Below, piece by piece: positions 43,287 to 52,273 of a stretch of DNA of 64,000 nucleotides. The notes under the pieces were generated by a model that worked only from the letters and a program-made list of their open reading frames with translations, ran no database searches and had not been told where the DNA came from. Source of the DNA: Laburnicola sp. R22_1 (Eukaryota > Ascomycota > Dothideomycetes > Pleosporales > Didymosphaeriaceae); contig JACONQ010000018.1 of NCBI GenBank assembly GCA_014281115.1, forward strand, positions 1,612,001 through 1,676,000, read 5' to 3'. A program made the translations under genes and the position numbers. Numbering within the stretch: position 1 is the stretch's first letter; the number at the start of each line of letters is the position of its first letter.

Positions 43287-43511
43287 CTAGCCGGTGCGGT
43301 CGCACCCATTTATCTTGGAGCAAGGTCGTTGAAACTCATTGGCCGTCTCGTTAGGACGGCAGTTCTCAAATGATGTACCCTTTTTGCTGCAGGGTATTCG
43401 GTTGGCCTCGAGGACTTCGTTGCTGATAAAGTCATCCTGGGGGGCGGGTATCGCAGCGGCAATGGCTGAAGAGGTAAAGAGCGCAAATGCGAAGGTAATG
43501 AAGAACTTCAT
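43287..43511 (-). CDS. Secreted RALF-like cysteine-rich peptide
   Basis: An intronless frame of 74 residues, starting at the ATG at 43509-43511. Residues 1-18 form a clear signal peptide (M-K-F-F-I-T-F-A-F-A-L-F-T-S-S-A-I-A). The mature part has four cysteines at 41, 51, 64 and 70, spacing C-x9-C-x12-C-x5-C, identical to plant rapid alkalinization factors. Flanking residues also match the RALF pattern: F-I-S-N (28-31) at the Y-I-S-Y receptor-binding position, then P-C-S-K-K-G, N-C-R-P and A-N. RALFs bind FERONIA-type receptor kinases and raise apoplastic pH; fungal homologues in plant-associated species are known to mimic this. Homology is inferred from pattern alone. It lies between transposons with a TATA box upstream. 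Confidence 0.82.
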   Translation of the reverse strand: MKFFITFAFALFTSSAIAAAIPAPQDDFISNEVLEANRIPCSKKGTSFENCRPNETANEFQRPCSKINGCDRTG

Positions 43512-43639
43512 GGTTGGTGGGCAGAAGTTACAAGCGAAGACGAGTGGTACTTTTCGAAAGATAGGTAAGTGAGAGTTGACTTTGAAACTGTGAGTGTTGA
43601 ATTGATGTAGAAGCAGTAGAAGCTGGCTGAATGCTGTCT

Positions 43640-43648
43640 CTTATATGC
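43640..43648 (-). promoter_or_regulatory. Putative TATA box of the RALF-like gene
   Basis: GCATATAAG on the minus strand, about 130 bp upstream of the ATG, is a plausible core promoter for the small secreted peptide gene. Confidence 0.45.
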
Positions 43649-44300
43649 CCGTGGCCCAGGCCTGAGGACGACTTAGTAGAACGTGCAAGCAAGTCGAACT
43701 GAGACTGCCAGGCCATGCGTGAGGATTGTGAAACAACTATGGTATCTGGGGTCGCCGTCAGAGTCGTATGGTGCCGCCAGTGGTTCTATAGGTGGTTTTA
43801 GAATCTGGTCTATGCTTGTAATTAAAGCTTGGGTACTTCAAGCTCCTCACAGTAGAACTGGTTATGCATTACGGGCCTCCCTCCTGTTCCGATCCTGAAG
43901 TATTCCTCCCTCCTGTTCCGATCCTGAAGTATTAAGAATCCATGGAGCATGAGCTCTATCTACGCCACTTGTTTTACTTACTAGTGCATAGTAATGTAGT
44001 GTGCGTGCCCTGGATTTTATTGGTCATGCGTAAGCGGTTTCTCTGTGAATAGGCCCTGTGGTGAATGACTATCGGAATTCCTGCTAATGGGTTCCTTTGT
44101 TTTGAGCACCACATTAGGACGAAGGCACCAAATAATTAACCCTCCCGAGGTCCTGACACGGGCCAAGTCACAATATAGGAGAATGAGCTCTCGGAACAGC
44201 GAATTATTGTGGAACGAAGTTTGCAAGTCTATTTAGACAAGCACCTGGGCAGTCTTTTGATTCATTCTCAACTGAATTGAAATCCTTCAGGACGACGGGC
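43649..44300. other. Upstream region of the RALF-like gene
   Basis: No coding features are seen. Near 43880-43930 a ~27-bp unit (CCTCCCTCCTGTTCCGATCC) is directly repeated. The region ends at the TGA target site of a MITE. Confidence 0.4.
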
Positions 44301-44303
44301 TGA

Positions 44304-44684
44304 GGCCCTGTTCAGTGTACCGTTTTGCTCTCCGTTTTGCCTCGCGTTAAACTCAAAAAGGTACTCAAAACGGCGTCTCTTATCAGATCAGACGAAACGG
44401 AAACTAAAAATTAACGTTTTAGCTAGGAGAGTACTTATGCTTTACTTAGCTCTTTTTTAACGCAACTTCGCTAGCCCACCTCCTTAAAAAGGAAAGGTCA
44501 AACGTAAAAAATGCAAAACAGAGGCGAAAATAAGACGTAAGAGCATCTATCCTGTCTCCGTTCTTCCTCTCCGTTTTAAAAACGTACAGAGGAGGGGGAG
44601 CGCAGCTAAGCAACACTACTCTCTAGACAAAAATAATCCCTGTCGAGCAAAACGGAGGAGCATATCGGTACACTGAACAGGGCC
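44304..44684. mobile_element. Harbinger-like MITE
   Basis: A 381-bp element with inverted repeats GGCCCTGTTCAGTGTACCG at both ends (perfect for 19 bp, then imperfect to ~40 bp). It is flanked by direct TGA trinucleotides (44301-44303 and 44685-44687). The GGCCCTGTT start and 3-bp target duplication fit PIF/Harbinger-type MITEs. It has no coding capacity. Confidence 0.8.
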
Positions 44685-44687
44685 TGA

Positions 44688-45837
44688 GAAATGCGCAATG
44701 CGGCAATGAATAAAAAGCGGAAGCCATGTGGCGCATTGCATTTATTCCTTCATTCATATCTGTTTCTAGTCGACCTAACCTTTTACAGATTATAAGACTT
44801 GACAGCAAGCATTGCCAGAACATATTTGTCCTGGAATATGTTTGTCCCGGAACATGCTTGTCCCGGAACATGTTTGCCCCGGAGTGATACACCCGCATGG
44901 AGGGCTCTGCGCGCTACGGAGCGATGTACCGCCGGGCTCTGATTGGCCAACAACCCTTAAAATTGAACAGTTTTCTTTTAATCATGTGATCTGGCTGTGA
45001 CCTCGGGAAGTGCCTGTGGTCTCGGTCGACCGCTCGAACAAGTTTCAGAATGTATCAACCGTACTCTCTTGCACGCATGTTGTATCCGTTTGAGCCAAGG
45101 ACGGCACACACGACACGATGAAGCAGCACCTGCGTTTCGCGGAGGCGCAACATTGCAGTCCTGTGCACGGTACGTTATTGAGATGCAGATCAGATGGCGA
45201 GAAAGTTAGCGACAGTGGAGAGTGCTCCATGAGAGTTCTGGAAATTTGCTGACGTACCGGCATGATGTAAGCGGCTTCCAGTACCATGATCAAGCTTGCT
45301 TCTTAGTCGACCCGCCGATTCATCTCCCTTATTATCCGTTACAAGTTGGGGATGGTTGTAAGTCAGGTTTGAATTAGTTAGCTCACTCAGCCTCTCTGCA
45401 AACACTGTGAAGGTCCGCACCAATCGGTCTGCAGAGGGGGCGCTAAACCCAATACGATAACGCCTTACGGTGCGGCTGAACCTCAAATCCTTGTTGCCAA
45501 GCTAAGCAGTTCGGGGCGCCTTATCTCTAGTGATGAAACCCTTCAGAAAATCCTCAGGATACCTAGGTATGGTCTGCCCCTTTAGCTGCAAAACAGCGAT
45601 CGTTTCCAAAGACGAAGGAAGCATCAAAGTCACTATTTGGTGCTATGTACCTTCCGGCCGCAGTTTCCTAACCCAAAACAGGTGCCCAGGTGCCCAGTGT
45701 ATTTATCACGTGGTGGAAAAAGAGTCTGCGGCTCGAAGGTAGTCTCTTACTAAATTGTGTACCTCCATTACATATTGCATCAGGAACAGAGGTAGTACTA
45801 GGAGCACCGGCCATCTTTAGGTAGGGGTCTCCTAAGG
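44688..45837. other. Intergenic region
   Basis: 1.15 kb without recognised genes; it contains a 16-bp tandem repeat at 44819-44882. Small frames near 45045-45486 and 45530-45742 show no domains, though one could be an unrecognised 5' exon of the next gene. Confidence 0.45.
44819..44882. repeat. 16-bp tandem repeat, four units
   Basis: Four consecutive units of AACATGTTTGTCCCGG, each with one to three differences, form a perfect-phase 64-bp minisatellite. Confidence 0.9.
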
Positions 45838-46254
45838 ATGAGAGCTCGACTTCGGGCGCCGACCAACGCAAACGACATTTCCGCTGCGCATACCGAAGGC
45901 CAGGGAATCAGGATCCGCCAAGACGATGCAGGTGACGGTGACTTGGAGAGAATTGAACAAATTCTTCGAGACGCCCGCTTCAAGACCATTGAGGAGATCG
46001 ACTTCGGTGGCGGCAGAGGCCGCAAGCTTTCCGAAGGTCCTTGCGGCAGGCTGTGCTCGCAATGCCAAACAGGAGCCGTCACCGCAGCGGTAGCAGAAGT
46101 TGCCGGTTGTGGCGTTGCCATTTTGGCCGCTGATGTCGCCACCGCTGGACTCGCGGTTATCTTGGAGGCGACTGGATTTATTGCATGTGAGACTTTCATC
46201 ATTGGGACTTTAAACAAGGACGAAGCTGAATGCCTGGCCATTGGTGGAGATTGA
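45838..46254 (+). CDS. Small protein with Cys-bracketed Gly/Ala/Val-rich C-terminus (hypothetical)
   Basis: The frame from the ATG at 45838 encodes 138 residues. The N-terminal half is charged (R-I-R-Q-D-D-A-G-D-G-D-L) and contains a basic G-G-G-R-G-R-K site. After it comes C-G-R-L-C-S-Q-C, then a ~45-residue hydrophobic Ala/Val/Gly stretch with further cysteines (G-C-G-V-A-I-L-A-A-D) and a final E-C-L. This arrangement suggests a propeptide followed by a compact hydrophobic Cys-containing domain, but I recognise no named family and see no signal peptide in this exon. A 5' exon with a signal may be missing. The antisense frame 45798-46262 is the alternative; the + reading looks more protein-like. 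Confidence 0.4.
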   Translation: MRARLRAPTNANDISAAHTEGQGIRIRQDDAGDGDLERIEQILRDARFKTIEEIDFGGGRGRKLSEGPCGRLCSQCQTGAVTAAVAEVAGCGVAILAADVATAGLAVILEATGFIACETFIIGTLNKDEAECLAIGGD

Positions 46255-46405
46255 TACTGCATTTGTCTCTGGGATTGTCGGGCAGAGCATCCTGCTTAAG
46301 ATGTGGGGTTTACAAGGCTATTTATATGCTTGTTATTTGTTTATAGAATCGTTCATTCATTTTGCAAATACAGTAGCGCGCAGTAAGGCGTCCGTGATAT
46401 TGCTA

Positions 46406-47729
46406 CAGTACTAAGCCAAAAGTCTGTTCCCCGCAGGGGTAAGCGAGGTCCGCCATCATCACCACCCCGTCGCGCAGAGCGCTCCAGCACCCCCAATATC
46501 GCTCCCGGAGAGTTGATAATTGATATAGAGATAATTATTTGATCAATATTTTGTTTGATACCCGCGCGCACGCTGGAGAGCAAGTAGGCGGCGCGGCATA
46601 CTAAGTATAAGCTTGCGAATTAGCGAATCAGGGATCCTACGCCAGCAATCTTTCAACGCCGCGCAGAAGGTCTCAAAGTCCTCGTCGCCGTCGCCAAGGT
46701 CGCCCATATTGGGGTAACGCTTATGGAGTTCTCTCTTGAGGGACCACCAGAGATGTTCGATGGGGTTGATGTTGGGGGAATAACGCGGCCACTCGATTGG
46801 TTGTATGCCGTGTTCCGCTAAAAAATTGAGCGACTGTCGCGCCCTGTGGATGGGCGCGTTGTCGTGCATATAGATATCTCCTGCGTGATAATTACAGAGG
46901 AGTCCTTCGCGTAGAGCTTTAATATAACTCCATGCGCTGTATCCTTTGCGACGAGCTGCTGGGTCCCTGGGCATGATCACTAAGGGACTCCGCCGAACCC
47001 GCCCTCTCCGATCAAGCCAGATACTCGCCCACACCATTGCCGCGCGAGATCTTGATATAACTGTCTCCTCGATCATCTCATGTCTCCATTTCTCGTGTGG
47101 GAGGCGAAAAACCCATGTAGATGTGCCGCCGGAGCGTCTTTGAATTGAGCACTCATCTGAGAACCGGAAGGGCTGTCCGCGCCAATCCCAATTGCGATAT
47201 TCCCGTTCGAATTGACGCCTCTCCTGGGCCACCGCGCGAGTGATCTTGGGCTTCCGCGCTGCCCGGAAGTTGGTCAGGCTCTCTGCCTTCAATGCGCGAT
47301 ATGCAGTCGTTCGAGAGATGCGGCGGAGGGAGGCCTCGCGGAGGAGGGCTGGGTATTCGATCCTCGGGTTTTTTCGTGCCTCTCGATAGAGTACACGCTT
47401 GTCATGTGTATTAAGCGCCTGGGGACGCCCTGATCGAGGCCGCGATTGATTGTGGTGTTGTTCTCCATATCTCTGAAGTGTTTTGTTGATGCAGCGACGC
47501 GTACAGTTAAACTCCTCAGCCAACTCCCGCGATGACGCGCCCGCCTCACACTTCGCGATAATTAAATCCCGTTGCTGGACAGATAATTCGGCATTGCGGC
47601 GACGATTTCCTGAAATTTCTACACCAAAAGAGCTCATATTGGTGGAGTAATGTAGTGTTGAAAATAGGGTGTTGGTGTTGGTGTACGCGCGTTAGCGTGT
47701 TGGGGGAACAGACTTTTGGCTTGGCACTG
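46406..47729 (-). mobile_element. Intact Tc1-type transposon
   Basis: A 1324-bp element with inverted repeats of ~27 bp (CAGTACTAAGCCAAAAGTCT at the left, CAGTGCCAAGCCAAAAGTCT inverted at the right). TA flanks it on both sides (46404-46405 and 47730-47731). It carries one uninterrupted transposase gene. It shows none of the CpA-to-TpA damage seen in the Fot1-like and pogo-like copies of this window. Confidence 0.93.
46543..47637 (-). CDS. Tc1-family transposase (DD34E), intact
   Basis: An uninterrupted frame of 364 residues, starting at the ATG at 47635-47637. The N-terminus has a paired HTH domain (L-S-V-Q-Q-R-D-L-I-I then S-S-R-E-L-A-E-E-F-N), then an R-P-R-S-G-R-P AT-hook-like linker and a second HTH. 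The DDE core has R-F-S-D-E-C-S, Y-M-H-D-N-A-P-I-H and N-I-N-P-I-E-H-L-W. There are 34 residues between the second Asp and the Glu, the classic DD34E spacing. All catalytic residues are present, so it may be functional. It cuts and pastes the element at TA sites. Confidence 0.93.
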   Translation of the reverse strand: MSSFGVEISGNRRRNAELSVQQRDLIIAKCEAGASSRELAEEFNCTRRCINKTLQRYGEQHHNQSRPRSGRPQALNTHDKRVLYREARKNPRIEYPALLREASLRRISRTTAYRALKAESLTNFRAARKPKITRAVAQERRQFEREYRNWDWRGQPFRFSDECSIQRRSGGTSTWVFRLPHEKWRHEMIEETVISRSRAAMVWASIWLDRRGRVRRSPLVIMPRDPAARRKGYSAWSYIKALREGLLCNYHAGDIYMHDNAPIHRARQSLNFLAEHGIQPIEWPRYSPNINPIEHLWWSLKRELHKRYPNMGDLGDGDEDFETFCAALKDCWRRIPDSLIRKLILSMPRRLLALQRARGYQTKY

Positions 47730-47737
47730 TATTATCA

Positions 47738-50053
47738 TTATTGCATCAAGTTAGACTCGGCAAGCCAAGTATCCCATTGTTCCCAATTGACAACGTCAGC
47801 CCGTATGTCGTATTCTTGTCCGAGTAGATGATCTAGGTCTGTATTTAGGCTGCTGGATTGCAGGTTGCCGAAATCGGTGAAGGGGTGGAACGGATCCGTG
47901 GCAGTGGGGTCATCTGGGTTAAGATTTGAGAAAGTAGTGGCTTGGAAAATGGGTGCGTGGTTGGCATGATTGTCCATGTCTCCTTCCTCTGTGGCTTGGT
48001 CCGTGGTGTGAGTATCCATGACATTGCCTTCGTTTACTCGGGTACGAGTGACAAAGTCCCTGGAATGATTGAGCTTTGCATTGCACCTAATTTTCGCAAG
48101 CTCTCGCTTCTGCCGGAGCTGTAATATGAACTGCGGTGTCGGTGTGATCCCAGCAGCTTCACGTTGACTATACGCTTTCAAGCACAGATTCGCTACGGTA
48201 GCATGAATCGGCTTCTTCATATCGGTCGCCATATCAGGGGTATTGTCGTAAGCCTCGCCATCAAGTTTCCACGCTTTAGCAGCATCAGGTCCGACGGGGT
48301 CAACGCGGAGAGTGTCCAGAACGTGGATGAAAGCGTGCCATTGCCGGAAATATGCTGCGCTCCATGCGAAGCCCCGGATCAGCGGGTTCGACTGCACTAC
48401 GTTGTGCTGCTCGAGGAGTTTCAGACTGACCTCCCAGGCCATGGGACACTCTTCCGATGGGGCTTGCGAAAGGCTTGACCACCGCCGTGGGTGGTGGGTT
48501 AGGAAACGGACTACGTTGAGACCATATCGTGCTACTAGCATGGTTACAAAGTGGAGTGGCTGAGAGGGGTCGCAGTAGCGGATGTATTTTGTTTCGAGTA
48601 GTGCTTCTAGATCTGCGATCATTTGCTCTGCGCCAGTGTTGTCATTTGCAGATGTGTCTAGGTTCCATTGCCGGGGATTCATGCCTTCTTGAAGGAACGA
48701 GGCGACTCGAGCTGCAGCAAAGTTCGCCAATTCGCATCTCAGACAAACGAAAACAATGTCTGTTATTGCTGCTGGCTCGGCGAGGAGCGCAGACATTCCT
48801 GGATAGAGTTGGTCGTCGTTGAAATTGGTCGGCCACTGCGTTCGTTCAGAACTCATATCAACATCGCGAAACTTGGCCAGGCCGCACAACTCCGCCGTTC
48901 GGAAGTCATGCAGCTTCAGCTGCCACCATACACGTCGTCGCATTTCTGTTTCGAAAGGGGGTAGGCCTAATACCGAGCCGTCGCGCTCGAGACCCATGAC
49001 TTGCGCGATTCGAATAGCCACGCCCGTCAATGTCCAGTTGGTGCGGGGCTCGTAGACGTCGCGCACAGTGAGTAGATGCAGCACCAGCGCCTGGAGAACG
49101 ACGAGACTAACAGTGCTCATCACCCTGGCTCGTGATAAAGCCGTCTCTGTGGAGGATATGTACCGTGATAATAGCTTTTCCCGCGCTTCGCCAAAGAGCT
49201 GCTCACATTCTTCGTCCCTGAGCGACATTACTGCGCAGCCGTAGAAGGCGAACATGAGTGCTTCGAGGTGCCGTGGAACCGTATCTGGATGCTCTGCAGC
49301 TTTCTGAATAGCTGGCCGTAAAGTAGGGACGTGTATGACTTTTGTCAGTGGATCGACATTATCGATGAAGCTTTGCCATAGCTGCATTATGTGCAAGGAG
49401 GAGGGATGGCGAGGCTTCTTGTGGAGTTTGCGGCGGCCGTTGAGGGGTAAGGCGAAGCTGTCGTTTAGGCCTTCTACGTCGCTCGAGGAGCTTGAGTCGT
49501 ATGAGGCGTCGTCAGAGTCGCGCGACTAAAGGTCGTTTTAGTGAACTGTATGGATGGGCACAACGGAGCAGGAAAGGCAACACACCTCGACCACTCTATT
49601 CCACAATGGACTGGAGAGAATATTAACATGTGCGTATACATGACCAAGGACATCTCTTACTTTTCGACGAATTTGAACGGTATCTGCCTGTGCGCTATTG
49701 ACTCCTCGATATGACGGGGTGTCGATCCGATCGCCATAGCAGGTGTCTGCAAAGGACGCGTTCCATCATGTGGCGCAGAAGTAGAAGAATCTGATAGTCT
49801 TCCAGGGTCAATGCCTTGCTGTTGCAATAACGCTTCGTATTGTTTGAGTCTCCCAGTGAGAACCTCAACCTTGATACTCCTGGGCTTCTTCCGTGGCGGC
49901 GCCGCGGGACTGAAGAAGCACTCAGCGTTGTTTCACGCAAGCACCGCATGGCTTTTTTCGGTCGCACTTTACTTTGCGATCCGCACATCGAGTACATGCG
50001 GATGTGAGTCTCTTGTGTTTGGTTGTAGAGGAAGCGGAAGCGGCTGTGGACAT
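47738..50053 (-). pseudogene. Zn2Cys6 fungal transcription factor with a broken zinc cluster
   Basis: The large exon (47738-49525) encodes the fungal_trans regulatory domain, with N-W-T-L-T-G-V-A-I-R-I-A-Q and E-T-E-M-R-R-R-V-W-W-Q-L, plus an acidic, Asn-rich C-terminal region. Upstream, after a putative intron 49526-49660 (GTAAGA..TTTAG), the ATG at 50051-50053 starts a Zn2Cys6 cluster: C-T-R-C-A-D-R-K-V-K-C, then K-P-C-G-A-C. A TGA follows V-K-Q-R directly. The sixth Cys and the linker/coiled coil (E-V-L-T-G-R-L-K-Q-Y-E) are in another frame, as if two bases were lost. A second frame change is needed before the intron. As read, only the regulatory half (from the ATG at 49396) could be made. 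Confidence 0.75.
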
Positions 50054-50188
50054 GACGTCGCAAAACGGACAACACCACCAGGTGGTGCGACAATTCGTGA
50101 GGCCTTAACAAGGCTCACAGGAAAAAAGTTCAAGTACTATGTGTTACCCTAGGATAGGTAATACCAATGTTAAGTTAAATGTACTGTA

Positions 50189-52051
50189 ACGTGTTTACAA
50201 GCGAGCTGCGAATACAAGTGAGCTGCAAACCCCACTAACTTTCTACGACGCGTCACCTATCAACTATAATGGCTTAACTAACACTTATTTGATTGCCCTA
50301 TAACGAAGCAGATGTCTCCCTAGCTATCTTAGCTATTAATTAGAATTAGATCTAGAGCGTTAATCGCGCTGCAGCGACGTTTAACGTTCCTGAAAGCACG
50401 CTTTGCAGCCGACGCGCTGGAACTACTGCGCGACGCAATTATAAGCCTAAATTAAAGAAGCTTACTAAGCTAGAAGAGGAGGTTATTATTAAGCATATAC
50501 TTGACCTAGATTTGCGAGGCTTTGCGCCTACTCTAGGTGCTGTACAAGATATGGCGAATAAGCTGCTCGCTAAGCGTAGCGCAGGCCACGTTGGCTAGCA
50601 GTGGCCTAGAAACTTTGTTAAGCGAACAGACAGCCTCACAACGCGATTTAATCGAGCCTACGATTGACAGCGAGCCCTCTGCGAGGACCTAATAGCTATA
50701 CAGGCCTGGTTTAAGCTAGTAGCACGTACAAAGGCCACCTACGGTATCTGTAATAAGGACACCTTTAACTTCGACGAGACTGGCTTTCTAATAGGCAAGA
50801 TATCCTCCCAGCTAGTTGTTATAGGCTTAGAGAGACGTGGTTGGCCAAAAGCGATCCAGCCAGGTAATTGTGAGTGGGTGACAACGATCTACAGAATTAA
50901 CGCTGCTGGGTGGGCAATCCCGCCCTTTGTTATCTTCGCTGGCAAGTACCACCTCTTGGCCTGGTACAAGGGCGACGATATACTAGGTGACTGGACTATT
51001 AGTCTTAGCGACAATAGGTAGACTACAAATGAGCTTAGTGTTGCCTGGCTACAGCACTTTATTAAGCATATAGTAGAGCGTAGAGTAGGCGCGCATTAGC
51101 TCCTAATACTTAATAGCCATGAGAGCTACAACTCACTCGAATTCTAGGAGATCTGTAGGGAGAACAAGATCTATACCCTATGCATGCCACCACATTTGTT
51201 ACACCTCCTATAGCCACTTAATATGGGCTGCTTCTTGCCGTTAAAGCGGGCGTATAGGCGCCAGGTTGAGGGCCTGATACGCAACTATATTAACCATATT
51301 ACTAAGCTTGAGTTTCTACTAGCCTTTCGCGCCGCCTATAACTAGTTAATTATAAAGGAGAATATCTGCGCAAGCTTTTAAGGCTCTGGACTAGTTCCAC
51401 ACAATTCAGAGGCAGTGCTCTTAAAGCTTGATATTAAGCTTCGTACACCGTCGCTAGCGCTAGCGCCAGCAGCCCTACTAGAGGCCCTATAGGAGTCTGC
51501 AACACCAAGCAACGCACACGAGCTAGGCGCTTAGTTAACTCTAGTTTGTGAGTGGATTTGAAGGCATTAGGGATTCTCTCCTACCTTAGTTATCCAGTCG
51601 CTTGATTGGCTTATAAGAGGCGCTAAGAGAATAGCGCATTTAATAGTGCTTATACGCAAGGAGATAGCTACTCTATAAAGGGCAAATAAGGCAGCTACAA
51701 CGCGTAAATAGCGCAAAAAGAAGCGGATCTAAAAGCGAGGCACTCTATTAAAGGCAGAGGGAGAGGATATTATTGCTTAAAAGGCTGTTAAGCAGCAACT
51801 AGAGGGAGAAATACGGCAAGGCAAGGAGTAGTCAGTTGCGAGCCGGCAGGCTTCTGCGCGCTGCAGGCGCTGTAGGGAGCCTGGGCACAACTCGCGCACG
51901 TGTAAGAAGGCTTCTATAGATACTGCTTAATTTAGGATAGCTATTATATTAATAGAATATTAATGCGTTGTGAATTTATATGCTGCGAAAGGCTCAGAGA
52001 CTTAGTGGGGTTCGCAGCTCGCTTGTATTCGCAGCTCTCTTGTAAACACGT
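50189..52051 (+). mobile_element. Pogo/Fot1-like DNA transposon, copy B
   Basis: 1863 bp, beginning ACGTGTTTACAAGCGAGCTG and ending in its near-inverse, flanked by TA at 50187-50188 and 52052-52053. It is the inverted relative of copy A (10376-14362) and uninterrupted, so it defines the ends of the family. The terminal repeats contain a tandem pair of TACAAGCGAGCTGCGAA-like units. Differences from copy A are mostly transitions. Confidence 0.92.
50269..51930 (+). pseudogene. Pogo-like DDE_1 transposase with zinc knuckle (copy B), inactivated
   Basis: A 1662-bp frame, exactly the length of copy A, from the ATG at 50269 to TAA at 51928-51930, with about twenty in-frame stops. Readable segments include F-N-V-P-K-S-T-L (HTH), L-R-G-F-A-P-T-L-G-A-V, F-D-E-T-G-F-L-I-G-K, G-D-W-T-I-S-L-S-D-N-R and the terminal zinc knuckle C-R-R-C-R-E-P-G-H-N-S-R-T-C. 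Stops fall where Gln or Trp is expected (CAG/TGG to TAG), consistent with RIP. It has no coding potential today. Confidence 0.85.
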
Positions 52052-52273
52052 TAACTTTTTAGCTGAATGCCTTACGAATTGTTGCATCGCCTGGTGACAC
52101 TGTGTTTTATGACGAGACCATCAATCACACAACACAACTATCTCGATGGCAATCGCATGTCAGAGCTTTGATGTGATTGGCATTGAATGAGATGGCAAAG
52201 GGTCGTCCAGGAGGGTACTTTGGGTGTTATTTTGGAGCCCCACAACGGCTCTGGCCCGACCGGGAGATATGTA

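Noticed and set aside
45798..46262. 154-codon minus-strand frame opposite the small Cys-containing protein
   Set aside because: Composition is Ser/Ala/Pro-rich like an antisense frame. The + strand reading has better-formed segments, though this remains uncertain.
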